A stretch of DNA of 64,000 nucleotides from the NCBI RefSeq assembly GCF_036010485.1, contig NZ_CP108568.1, positions 7,325,001 through 7,389,000 of the forward strand, written 5' to 3'. A program made the translations under genes and the position numbers. Under the pieces are notes generated by a model. That model was not told where the DNA came from. It saw nothing but the letters and a program-made list of their open reading frames with translations, and made no database searches. This DNA comes from Streptomyces sp. NBC_01198. GTDB lineage: Bacteria > Actinomycetota > Actinomycetes > Streptomycetales > Streptomycetaceae. This document shows, one piece after another, positions 56,201-63,510 of the stretch; position 1 is the stretch's first letter, and each line of letters opens with the position of its first letter.

Positions 56201-57189
56201 CCTTCCTGCTCTACGTCGACCTCTTCTTCTCCCCGATCCAGCAGCTGTCCCAGGTCTTCGACGGCTACCAGCAGGCCGTCGTCGGCCTCGGCCGGCTGCG
56301 GACCCTGATGCGCACCCCCACCGGCACCCCCGCCGCCGCCTCGCCGCTGCCGGTCGGCACCCTGCGCGGCGAGATCGCCTTCGAGCAGGTGTCCTTCGGA
56401 TACGCAGGGGGCGGCGGCCAGGAGGTGCTGCACGGCGTCTCGCTGCGGATCGCCCCCGGCGAGACGGTCGCCCTGGTCGGCGCCACCGGCGCGGGCAAGT
56501 CCACGGTGATGAAGCTCATCGCCCGCTTCTACGACCCCACCTCCGGCGCGGTCCGCATCGACGGCCACGACCTGCGCGACCTGGACCTGGCGGCGTTCCG
56601 CGCCCGGCTGGGCGTGGTGCCGCAGGAGGCACACCTGTTCAGCGGCACCGTACGGGACGCCATCGCCTACGGCCGGCCGGGCGCCTCGGACGCCGAGGTG
56701 GAGGCCGCGGCCCGCGCCGTCGGCGCGCACGAGATGGTCGCCGCGCTGCCGCTCGGCTACCTCCAGCAGGTCGGCGAACGCGGCAGGAACCTGTCCGCGG
56801 GCCAGCGCCAACTCCTCGCGCTGGCCCGCGCGGAACTGGTCGACCCCGACATCCTGCTGCTTGACGAGGCCACCGCCTCCCTGGACCTGGCCACCGAGAG
56901 CCGGGTCGTCGCCGCCACCGAGGCGCTCACCCGGCGGCGCACCACGCTGGTGGTGGCGCATCGGCTGACCACCGCGGCCCGCGCCGACCGGGTCGTCGTC
57001 ATCGACCACGGCACCGTCGTCGAGACCGGCACCCACACCGCTCTGCTGGCCGCCCAGGGCACGTACCGCAGGCTCTGGGACGCCTTCCGGCAGACCGGCG
57101 CGTCGGCCACCGTCGACCAGCTGGCCCCGGCCACCGCACCCCACACCGAACCCACCACCGACCATCTCGTCAACGGGAGAGCACGATGA
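53266..57189 (+). CDS. Fused double ABC exporter (two TMD-NBD units in one chain)
   Basis: 1307 residues made of two complete exporter halves. Half 1 spans 1-600: six helices, Walker A near 389-398, signature L-S-G-G-Q-R-Q-R. Half 2 spans about 700-1300: Walker A near 1072, signature L-S-A-G-Q-R-Q. A 90-residue polar linker joins them. In half 1 the catalytic glutamate after Walker B is an aspartate (D517-D518), while half 2 has the normal D1200-E1201. This makes an asymmetric exporter with one degenerate ATP site, as in TM287/288 or BmrCD, but fused. Its presence inside an importer/monooxygenase operon suggests it expels a by-product or a siderophore-like or peptide compound. GTGA overlap before and ATGA after. 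Confidence 0.9.
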   Translation: MTDCSTTTPGPAAAAAGPAVQSAGWARRLGGYCLRHRRDLLAAFTGAVVAAVATAVLPLVLRHVVDAVAGGSGGPVGWWIALLAGLGAARFAAGYTRRYRAGRLSLGVQYDLRNDAFAALLRLGGAQQDDLRTGQIVSRSISDITLIQTLLQFLPNMTGNALMFLVSLVFMALLSPLLTVVALVVGPLLWIIALRSRKDLFPANWHAQQEAAEVASTVEAAVTGVRVVKGFGQEQRELAGLESRARRLFSSRLRVVRYTSRYTPALQAVPALGQVAVLALGGWLALHGRISLGTFLAFTSYLGSFVTPVRQVATLLTVWQQARAGTERVLEVIDEAPVITDAPGATDLAAGPPAISWQDVTFGYGNGHEPLLRGFTLDIAPGETVALIGPAGSGKSTAAALLPRFYDVAAGAVLVGGTDVRDLRLDSLRGAVGCVFEESLLLSDTVRANIAYGDPDASQERISWAARIARADAFIQGLPDGYDTVVGEQGLTLSGGQRQRVALARALLGDPAVLVLDDATSAIDARVESEIHAGLRTATRRPTTLIVAHRRSTLELADRIAVLDGGRVVDTGTMDELRSRSALFRSLLSAVDVAEPAGTTAGDPADRPAEYVPAAEDDTALPAVTAHLWRRTATVADRRSDDADLKAAQAMALSAATAGRGRGGPGAGVLGAAPPTPELIAGLARMPLLDADPDVPAEPARAGDPHFGLQALIRPFRLPLLLGLLLVAADALAQIAVPILVRHGVDNGVARHSGSALLAAAGAAAAVVGTDWLIGVAQSRTTGRTGERLLYTLRVKTYAQLQRLGLDYYERELGGRIMTRMTTDVDALSNFLQTGLITAVVSLLTVLGVLVTLLVIDAGLAVVLLCALPVLVGGTALFRRRSVPAYHEARERISAVNACLQENVTAIRVTQAFRREDRNARDFAALAWAFRDSRLRAQRYIATFFPFIELLGVLSTAAVLAVGAGQVRSGALTAGTLIAFLLYVDLFFSPIQQLSQVFDGYQQAVVGLGRLRTLMRTPTGTPAAASPLPVGTLRGEIAFEQVSFGYAGGGGQEVLHGVSLRIAPGETVALVGATGAGKSTVMKLIARFYDPTSGAVRIDGHDLRDLDLAAFRARLGVVPQEAHLFSGTVRDAIAYGRPGASDAEVEAAARAVGAHEMVAALPLGYLQQVGERGRNLSAGQRQLLALARAELVDPDILLLDEATASLDLATESRVVAATEALTRRRTTLVVAHRLTTAARADRVVVIDHGTVVETGTHTALLAAQGTYRRLWDAFRQTGASATVDQLAPATAPHTEPTTDHLVNGRAR

Positions 57190-58220
57190 CGCAGTACCGC
57201 CCCTTCGGACGCACCGGCGTCAAGGTCAGCCCGCTGTGCCTGGGCGCCATGATGTTCGGACCCCGGGGCAACCCGGACCACGCCGACGCGATCCGGATCA
57301 TCCACCACGCCCTCGACTCCGGCATCAACTTCGTCGACACCGCCGACGTCTACTCGGCCGGCGAGTCCGAGACCATCGTCGGCAAGGCCCTGGCCGGCGG
57401 CCGCAGGGACAACGTCGTGCTGGCCACGAAGTTCCACGGCAGCCTCGGCAGCGACCCCAACGAGCAGGGCAACTCGCGCCGCTGGATCGTCCGCGAGGTG
57501 GAGAACAGCCTGCGCAGGCTCGGCACCGACTGGATCGACCTCTACCAGGTGCACCGGCCCGAGACCGACACCGACTTCGACGAGACGCTCGGCGCGCTGT
57601 CCGACCTCGTCCACCAGGGCAAGATCCGCTACATCGGCACCTCGACGTTCGAGCCCTCGGCGATCGTGGAGGGCCAGTGGATCGCCGAACGCCGGCGCCG
57701 GGAGCGGGTGGTGGCCGAGCAGCCGCCGTATTCGCTGCTGGCCCGCGGCATCGAGCGCGAGGTGCTGCCGGTCGCCCAGCGCTACGGCCTGGCAGTGCTC
57801 TCCTGGAGCCCGCTGGCCGGCGGCTGGCTCTCCGGCCGCTACCGCAAGGGCGTCGACCAGCCGGTCTCCAGCCGCGCCGAACGCCAGACCGCCCGCTTCG
57901 ACATCGGCTCGGCGGAGAACGCGGCGAAGCTGGCGGCGGCCGACGCGCTGGCCGCGCTGGCGGAGGAGGCCGGGCTCACCCTGGTCCAGCTCGCGCTGGC
58001 GTTCGTGCTGCAGCACCCCGGCATCACCTCGGCGATCATCGGGCCGCGGACCTTCGAGCAGCTGGCGGGCCAGCTGGGGGCGGACAAGATCACCCTGGAG
58101 CGGGACGTGCTCGACCGCATCGACGAGATCGTGCCGCCAGGGGTGAACCTGTCGGCACGGGACGGCGGGTACGTCCCGCCGGCCCTCACCGACCCGGCCC
58201 TCCGCCGCCGCTCGGCCTGA
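57186..58220 (+). CDS. Aldo/keto reductase
   Basis: 344 residues, a TIM barrel of the AKR family. The catalytic tetrad can be assigned: D51 in F-V-D-T-A, Y56, K82 in A-T-K-F-H and H in Y-Q-V-H-R-P. The NADPH-binding end I-I-G-P-R-T is present. It is the last gene of the operon, overlapping the exporter by 4 bases. If the monooxygenase releases an aldehyde from an alkanesulfonate, this enzyme could reduce it to the alcohol; that link is inferred. Confidence 0.9.
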   Translation: MTQYRPFGRTGVKVSPLCLGAMMFGPRGNPDHADAIRIIHHALDSGINFVDTADVYSAGESETIVGKALAGGRRDNVVLATKFHGSLGSDPNEQGNSRRWIVREVENSLRRLGTDWIDLYQVHRPETDTDFDETLGALSDLVHQGKIRYIGTSTFEPSAIVEGQWIAERRRRERVVAEQPPYSLLARGIEREVLPVAQRYGLAVLSWSPLAGGWLSGRYRKGVDQPVSSRAERQTARFDIGSAENAAKLAAADALAALAEEAGLTLVQLALAFVLQHPGITSAIIGPRTFEQLAGQLGADKITLERDVLDRIDEIVPPGVNLSARDGGYVPPALTDPALRRRSA

Positions 58221-58290
58221 CCCGCACGCTGCCACTGGGGCGGGACCCCGCGCTGGGTGCTTGCCACGTGCGGTGGCTTTCGCGTCCTGC

Positions 58291-58331
58291 GGCGCGTCGT
58301 GGCTGGTCGCGCCGTTCCCCGCGCCCCTGAG
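58291..58331. repeat. Streptomyces-type dispersed intergenic sequence
   Basis: The stretch ggctggtcgcgccgttcccc followed by gcgcccctga is very close to a short sequence I remember as occurring in hundreds of intergenic places in Streptomyces genomes (usual form ...tcgcgcagttccccgcgccc...). It lies between two convergent operons. Function unknown. The rest of the 202-base gap holds no gene. Confidence 0.55.
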
Positions 58332-58422
58332 AAACGGTCACCCTTCTCGTAAAGCGCAAGCCATCAGGGTTGCGGGGCCCGGCGCGACAGGCCGGCAGCG
58401 GAGGTGTTGGCCGGGGCGGTGG

Positions 58423-59580
58423 TCAGCCGTGCCAGGCCTCGGCCAGGAGTTCCAGCGAACGGACCCGGTCCGCGTGGTCGTGGGTGATCGTCGTCACCAG
58501 CAGCTCGTCCGCCCCGGTGGCGCGCTGCAGGACGCGCAACTGCTCGGTCACCGTGGACGCCGAGCCGGCGAACTGCGTACGGACGCGGTCCTCGACCAGG
58601 GCCCGCTCCTGCGGGGTCCAGACGTGTGCCGCCGCCTCCTCCGGGGACGGGAAGGGGATCGCGCCCCGGCCCGAGCGGATGCTGTGGACCCACAGACCGT
58701 ACGGGGAGGCCAGCCGCCGGGCGGTCTCGTCGTCCTCGGCGACCACGACGTCGGCCGAGACCAGCACGTGCGGCTTGTCCAGGACCTCCGACGGCACGAA
58801 GGCCTCGCGGTAGGCGTCCACCGCTTCGAGCACGGCGGCCGGGCTGACGTGGTAGTTCGCCCCGAAGGGCAGCCCCAGCGCCCCCGCCGCCTGGGCGCTG
58901 GCGCCGCCGCTGCTGCCCAGGATCCACAGTTGCAGGTCGGCGCCCTCGCCCGGCAGCGCGTGCGCCTCAAGACCCTCGGGGGTCCGCAGGTCGCCGCGGA
59001 TCAGCGACTGGATCACCTCCACCTGCGCGCGGTATTCGGGCAGGTCGGCGCCGGGGAACTGCACCAGCTGGATGTAGCGGGTCAGCAGCGGCGACCCGAT
59101 GAGCGAGCTGATGTCGTACGGCGCCGGGATCAACAGGCCCTCGGGCGTGTGGCGTTCCTCGCTGACCCGCGGAGCCGGTTTGGGCTGCGGCGCCGCCGGC
59201 GAACCGGGGGGACCGGGGGCGCGGAAGCCGGAGCGGCCGAGGCCGAGGTCGATGCGGCCGGGGTGGAGCGCGTCGAGCAGCCCGAACTCCTCGACGACCG
59301 ACAGGGGCGTGCGGTGGCCCAGCTGGACCGCGCCGGCCCCGACCCGGATCCGCCGGGTGGCCGCCGCCACCAGCTGGATCACCAGCGCCGGGGAGACACC
59401 GGCCACCCCGGTGGCCAGGTGGTGCTCGGCCAGCCAGTATCTGGCGTAACCGGCCGCCTCGGCCCGGCGGGCGAGATCGACGGTGTTGCGCAGTGCCTGC
59501 GCGGGGGTGGAGCCTGAGCTGATCGGGGACAGGTCGAGGATCGACAGCGGGACGGCCGCGGCGGGCGTGGCGCCGGTCAT
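58423..59580 (-). CDS. Luciferase-like monooxygenase (MsnO8-type)
   Basis: 385 residues of the LLM superfamily, of the single-subunit bacterial-luciferase-like branch (L-S-I-L-D-L-S-P-I-S-S-G at the start, W-L-A-E-H-H-L near 50, then G-A-G-A-V-Q-L-G-H and I-D-L-G-L-G-R-S-G). It uses reduced flavin or F420; the substrate is unknown. The ATG overlaps the stop of the gene before it, so it is the last member of a three-gene monooxygenase operon that starts at 62169. Confidence 0.85.
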   Translation of the reverse strand: MTGATPAAAVPLSILDLSPISSGSTPAQALRNTVDLARRAEAAGYARYWLAEHHLATGVAGVSPALVIQLVAAATRRIRVGAGAVQLGHRTPLSVVEEFGLLDALHPGRIDLGLGRSGFRAPGPPGSPAAPQPKPAPRVSEERHTPEGLLIPAPYDISSLIGSPLLTRYIQLVQFPGADLPEYRAQVEVIQSLIRGDLRTPEGLEAHALPGEGADLQLWILGSSGGASAQAAGALGLPFGANYHVSPAAVLEAVDAYREAFVPSEVLDKPHVLVSADVVVAEDDETARRLASPYGLWVHSIRSGRGAIPFPSPEEAAAHVWTPQERALVEDRVRTQFAGSASTVTEQLRVLQRATGADELLVTTITHDHADRVRSLELLAEAWHG

Positions 59581-60953
59581 GAGGCCGCGTCCGTACGCTC
59601 GGCGCCCGCCTGCGGGGTGCGCAGCCCGAGGTGGTCGCGCAGGGTGGTGCCGGCGTAGTCGTGCCGGAAGACCCCGCGCTCCTGGAGCAGCGGCACCACG
59701 GTGTCGGCGAACTCGTCGAGGCCGCCTGGCACCAGGTGCGGCACCAGGATGAAACCGTCGCTCGCGTCGGCCTGCACGAACGCGTCGATCGCGGAGGCGA
59801 CCGTCTCGGGGGAGCCGACGAAGGTCTGCCGGCTGCTCGTCCTGATGATCAGGTCGCGTATCGACAGCCCCTCCGCCTCGGCCAGTTGCCGCCACTCGCG
59901 GGCGGTGGCCAGCGGGTCGCGGACCATCCTGACGCTCGCCCGGCCGCGCGCCACGGTGTGCTCGCCGGGGTCCGGATCGATGTCGGGCAGCGGCCCCTCC
60001 GGGTCGTACGCCGACAGGTCCCGGTTCCACACCTGTTCGAGGAGCTTGATCGCGCTCTGCCCGCTGACCTGGTGCCGGCGCACCTCGTGGGCGATGTCGC
60101 GCGCCTCGGCGTCGGTCCCGCCGAGCACGAAGGTCGCGGCGGGCAGGATCAGCAGGTCGTCCCGGGAGCGCCCGTAGCGGGCGAGCCGGCCCTTGACGTC
60201 CTGGTAGAAGGCCTGGCCGGCCTCCAGGGCGGCATGCCGGCTGAAGATCGCGTCTGCGGAGGAGGCGGCGAAGTCCCGGCCCTCGTCGGAGTCGCCGGCC
60301 TGGAAGACCACCGGGCGTCCCTGCGGGCCGCGCGGCACGTTGAAGCGGCCCTCGATGTCGAAGTGCTCGTCCTTGTGGCGGAACGCGCCGGCCGCCGGGT
60401 CGCTCAGGAACCGGCCGGCCGCCTTGTCCGCGACGATCTCCCCGCCGTGCCAGGAGTCGAACAGCTCCTGCGTGGTCCGCAGGAACTGCCGCGCCCGGGT
60501 GTAGCGGTCGTCCTGCGCCAGGAAGCCGCCGCGCCGGAAGTTCTCGCCGGTGAAGGCGTCCCAGGAGGTGACGACGTTCCATGCAGCCCGCCCGGCCGAC
60601 AGGTGGTCGAGGCTGGCGAACTGCCGGGCGACCTCGTAGGGCTCGTTGAAGGTGGAGTTGATGGTGCCGGTCAGCCCGATCCGGTCGGTGACCGCGGCCA
60701 GCGCGGCGAGCACCGTGAAGGTGTCGGGGCGGCCGACGACGTCCAGGTCGTAGATCTCGCCGCCCTGCTCGCGCAGCCGCAGGCCCTCGGCCAGGAAGAG
60801 GAAGTCGAATTTGGCGCGCTCCGCGGTGCGGGCGAAGTGCACGAAGGAGGCGAAGTCGATCTGGCTGCCGGAGCGCGGGTCACTCCATACGGTGGTGTTG
60901 TTGACACCGGGGAAGTGGGCCGCGAGATGGATCTGCTTGCGCGGTCTGCTCAT
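59577..60953 (-). CDS. NtaA/SnaA/DszA-family flavin-dependent monooxygenase
   Basis: 458 residues. Same branch as the gene at 51884 but clearly diverged: H-L-A-A-H-F-P-G-V-N-N-T-T-V-W near the start, L-F-L-A-E-G-L-R-L-R near 53, F-N-E-P-Y-E-V-A-R-Q-F-A-S-L-D-H and A-W-N-V-V-T-S. It probably oxidises a second class of sulfur or nitrogen compounds with FMNH2. The stop overlaps the following ATG. The upstream gene ends 22 bases before. Confidence 0.88.
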   Translation of the reverse strand: MSRPRKQIHLAAHFPGVNNTTVWSDPRSGSQIDFASFVHFARTAERAKFDFLFLAEGLRLREQGGEIYDLDVVGRPDTFTVLAALAAVTDRIGLTGTINSTFNEPYEVARQFASLDHLSAGRAAWNVVTSWDAFTGENFRRGGFLAQDDRYTRARQFLRTTQELFDSWHGGEIVADKAAGRFLSDPAAGAFRHKDEHFDIEGRFNVPRGPQGRPVVFQAGDSDEGRDFAASSADAIFSRHAALEAGQAFYQDVKGRLARYGRSRDDLLILPAATFVLGGTDAEARDIAHEVRRHQVSGQSAIKLLEQVWNRDLSAYDPEGPLPDIDPDPGEHTVARGRASVRMVRDPLATAREWRQLAEAEGLSIRDLIIRTSSRQTFVGSPETVASAIDAFVQADASDGFILVPHLVPGGLDEFADTVVPLLQERGVFRHDYAGTTLRDHLGLRTPQAGAERTDAAS

Positions 60954-60975
60954 GGGCGGTTTCCGTCCTTCCGGC

Positions 60976-62169
60976 TCAGGCGGTGGCGTAGCGGTTGGCG
61001 GGGCGGGGGAGTCCGAGCAGGCCGCGCAGGGTGGCGGCCTCGTAGGCGTGGCGGAAGGCGCCGCGGGAGCGCAGTTCGGGGACCAGGCCGCGGGTGATCG
61101 CCCGCAAGTCGTGGTCGGCGTCGGCCGGCCGCAGCCGGAAGCCGGTCAGGCCGGCCTCCCGCAACGCCAGCAGGTGATCGGCCAGTTGGGCGGGTGTGCC
61201 GGTGAAGACCGGGCTGTCACCGGAGTACGGCTGGTCCAGCAGCGCGTCCAGCCGCTCCCGGCGGGCCGTGGCGGCCGCCGCGCTGTCGTCGAGGAAGACC
61301 AGCAGGTCGCCGAAGACGTGCACGGTCTCCTCCGCCCGGCCCGCATCCCGCTGCTCCGCGCGGACCGCGGCGACGATCTCCGCAGCGTGGGCGGTGTCCT
61401 CGGGGGTGACGAAGCCGACGTCCGCGGAGCGCCCGACCAGGGGGTACGCGACGGGTCCGTGGGCCAGCGCGGTCACCGGTGGCTGCCCCTGCGGCGGTCG
61501 GGGGGTGATCGAGGGGCCCTTGACGCTGAAGTGCCGCCCCTGGAAGTCGATGTAGTGCAGCTTGGCGCGGTCGACGAAGCGGCCGGTTGCCACGTCCCGT
61601 ATCTCCGCGTCGTCCTCCCAGCTGTCCCACAGCCGGCGCACCACCTCGACGTAGTCGGCGGCCTCGTCAAGCAGCTCCGTCAGGAGGTCCGCCGGGGAGG
61701 TCCCGCCGGTGCGCAGCGACGGCAGCACCCGGCGGCCGAAGTGCGCGGCGGTGTGCTGCTGCGCGGCGACCTGGACCCGCAGGCCGGCGCGGCCGGTGCT
61801 GACGTAGTCCAGCGTCGCGATGGCCTTCGACAGGTGGAACGGCTCGGTGTGGGTGGCGACCAGGGTCGGGACCAGGCCGATGCCGCTGGTCAGCGGCGCC
61901 ACCCGGGCGGCGGTCAGCACCGCGTCGAGGCGGCCGCGCACCTGGTCGGTGCGCTCGTCGGGGCCGGCGAGCGGATCGGCCTGCTGGATCGCCAGGGAGT
62001 CCTCGAAGGTCACGAAGTCGAGCAGGGCGTGCTCGGCCTCGCGGACCGCGTCCACCCAGTAGGCGGCGTCGAACAGTTCGCGGGGACGGGCGCCCGGCTC
62101 GCGCCAGGCGGCGGGGTGCCAGCCGGCGTCCGACAGGGCGACGGCGAGATGGAGCGGGGGTACGGACAT
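60976..62169 (-). CDS. LLM-class flavin-dependent monooxygenase
   Basis: 397 residues, a shorter member of the same superfamily (L-H-L-A-V-A-L-S-D-A-G-W-H-P-A-A-W-R near the start, L-D-F-V-T-F-E-D-S near 50, T-L-D-Y-V-S-T-G-R-A-G-L-R-V-Q near 121). It is the first gene of the leftward operon. The ATG at 62169 follows gaggaagg. It is separated by 138 bases from a cysteine-containing leader peptide, which supports a role in sulfur acquisition. Confidence 0.87.
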   Translation of the reverse strand: MSVPPLHLAVALSDAGWHPAAWREPGARPRELFDAAYWVDAVREAEHALLDFVTFEDSLAIQQADPLAGPDERTDQVRGRLDAVLTAARVAPLTSGIGLVPTLVATHTEPFHLSKAIATLDYVSTGRAGLRVQVAAQQHTAAHFGRRVLPSLRTGGTSPADLLTELLDEAADYVEVVRRLWDSWEDDAEIRDVATGRFVDRAKLHYIDFQGRHFSVKGPSITPRPPQGQPPVTALAHGPVAYPLVGRSADVGFVTPEDTAHAAEIVAAVRAEQRDAGRAEETVHVFGDLLVFLDDSAAAATARRERLDALLDQPYSGDSPVFTGTPAQLADHLLALREAGLTGFRLRPADADHDLRAITRGLVPELRSRGAFRHAYEAATLRGLLGLPRPANRYATA

Positions 62170-62307
62170 GCGGGGTGCCTTCCTCGATCGACCGGGAGGT
62201 GGGCGCGACCGGCAGGCCGTACGCGTGCGGGGCGCCGCCCGTGCTGTGACGAGGACGGGGGCCGGCAGGAACGTGCGGCGGGGAGGGTCGCGCGGCAGTG
62301 GGCCGGG

Positions 62308-62448
62308 TCAGGCGCAACAGAGTGCGCCGGCCACCCTCGCGAGGTCGATGTGCTGCCGCCCGTACAGGCGCACGTGCGGTCCGCCCGGCACCAGCAGGCG
62401 TACCGCGGCGGGGTGGAAGACGGCGTGGTGAGGCCGGGTCGCACCCAT
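62308..62448 (-). CDS. Leader peptide of the H-I-D-L-x-R-V class, upstream of the monooxygenase operon
   Basis: A 46-codon ORF on the minus strand. Its last 21 residues begin at an in-frame GTG (position 26) and contain R-Q-H-I-D-L-A-R-V-A-G-A-L-C-C-A followed by TGA. The core matches the conserved Streptomyces leader peptides associated with sulfur genes. The two cysteine codons are TGT TGC, directly before the last codon. The true start may be the ATG at 62448 (gggggtga upstream) or the GTG near 62373. Control of the downstream operon by cysteine-dependent translation is inferred. Confidence 0.78.
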   Translation of the reverse strand: MGATRPHHAVFHPAAVRLLVPGGPHVRLYGRQHIDLARVAGALCCA

Positions 62449-62490
62449 GCCGTCACCCCCTCGTCCTGGCCGAACGGCCGTTGTCCTGCG

Positions 62491-62520
62491 AAGCTAACCC
62501 GGGTCCCCCGCCCGGCGCAA
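62491..62520 (-). promoter_or_regulatory. Promoter of the leftward monooxygenase operon, with adjacent palindrome
   Basis: Read on the minus strand: TTGCGC (62520-62515), 18-base spacer, TAGCTT (62496-62491). The start would be near 62484, about 36 bases before the leader ATG. The 10-base palindrome aacggccgtt (62473-62482) lies at the start site and may be a repressor site. Confidence 0.5.
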
Positions 62521-62563
62521 TCCCCGTCCGGCGGGCGGGCGTCACCCGCCCGCCGGACAGGCC

Positions 62564-63487
62564 CTACCGGCCGCCGACCTCGATGACGATCTTGCCCCGG
62601 GTGTGGCCCTCCTCCACCGCGCGGAGCGCCTGGCCGGCCTCGGCGAGCGGGAAGACCCGGGTCACCAGCGGGTCAAGGTCTCCGGCGGTCACCAGCAAGG
62701 CCACCGCGTCGAGGACCGCGCCGGTGCGCTCGCGCACGATCGCGCTGCCGCCCAGCTCCGTGACGAGCGCCTTGTCGGCGCCGCTGAGCAGCCGGGACCG
62801 GTCGGTCAGCAGCTCGGCCAGCTCGCGCAGCGAGGCACCGCCGACGAGGTCCAGGACCCCGTCGACCCCGTCGGGAGCCGCCGCGCGGACGCGCTCGGCC
62901 ACGCCCTCCCCCGAGGTGACATGGACGGCGCCCAGCGACTCGGCCAGGTCGCGCTTCACCTCGCTCCCGGTGCCGATCACGGCCAGCCCGGTATGCCGGG
63001 CGATCTGGACCGCGGCCACCCCGACGCCGCCGCCGACGCCGTTGACGAGCAGCGTCGCGCCGGATGGCAGGGCGAGCTGGTTCACGGCGTCGTACGCCGT
63101 CGCCGCCGCGACCGGCAGCGCGGCCGCGTCCGTCCAGGACAGCCCGGACGGCTTGTGCGCGGTGCCGCCGGCGGGGACCAGGGTGTACTCGGCGTAGCCG
63201 CCGGTGTCGGTGCTGCCGAACACCTCGTCGCCGACCGCGAAGCCCTCGACGCCGGGGCCGACCTCCTCGACCGTCCCCGCGGCCTCGCTGCCGAACACCG
63301 ACGGCAGGTCGGTGGCCCGCCCGCCGGCCCGCCGGTAGCCGGTGCGGCGCTTCCAGTCCACCGGGTTGACGCCCGCGGCCCGTACCGCGATCAGCAGTTG
63401 CCCGGGACCCGGCACCGGTCGCGGGAGGTCGGCGAAGGTCTCGGTCTCGGGGCCGCCGAAGGCGGTGTGGACGAAGGCGGTGGGCAT
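62564..63487 (-). CDS. Zinc-free NADP-dependent quinone oxidoreductase-like protein (MDR family)
   Basis: 307 residues of the medium-chain reductase superfamily, quinone reductase branch. It has A-A-G-V-N-P-V-D-W-K near 35, F-G-S-E-A-A-G-T-V-E-E-V-G-P-G and the Rossmann G-G-G-V-G-V-A-A-V-Q. The zinc ligands of alcohol dehydrogenases are absent. It probably reduces enones or quinones with NADPH. The ATG follows gaggag on the complementary strand. Part of a different unit from the sulfur operon (it ends at 62564, upstream of the leader region). Confidence 0.88.
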   Translation of the reverse strand: MPTAFVHTAFGGPETETFADLPRPVPGPGQLLIAVRAAGVNPVDWKRRTGYRRAGGRATDLPSVFGSEAAGTVEEVGPGVEGFAVGDEVFGSTDTGGYAEYTLVPAGGTAHKPSGLSWTDAAALPVAAATAYDAVNQLALPSGATLLVNGVGGGVGVAAVQIARHTGLAVIGTGSEVKRDLAESLGAVHVTSGEGVAERVRAAAPDGVDGVLDLVGGASLRELAELLTDRSRLLSGADKALVTELGGSAIVRERTGAVLDAVALLVTAGDLDPLVTRVFPLAEAGQALRAVEEGHTRGKIVIEVGGR

Positions 63488-63510
63488 GGCGTGCTCCTCG
63501 GATGTACGGG

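Noticed and set aside
53179..57165. A 1328-codon minus-strand open frame opposite the double ABC exporter
   Set aside because: No recognisable domain, repetitive G/Q/A/D/V composition, and complete overlap with a gene that has all ABC motifs.
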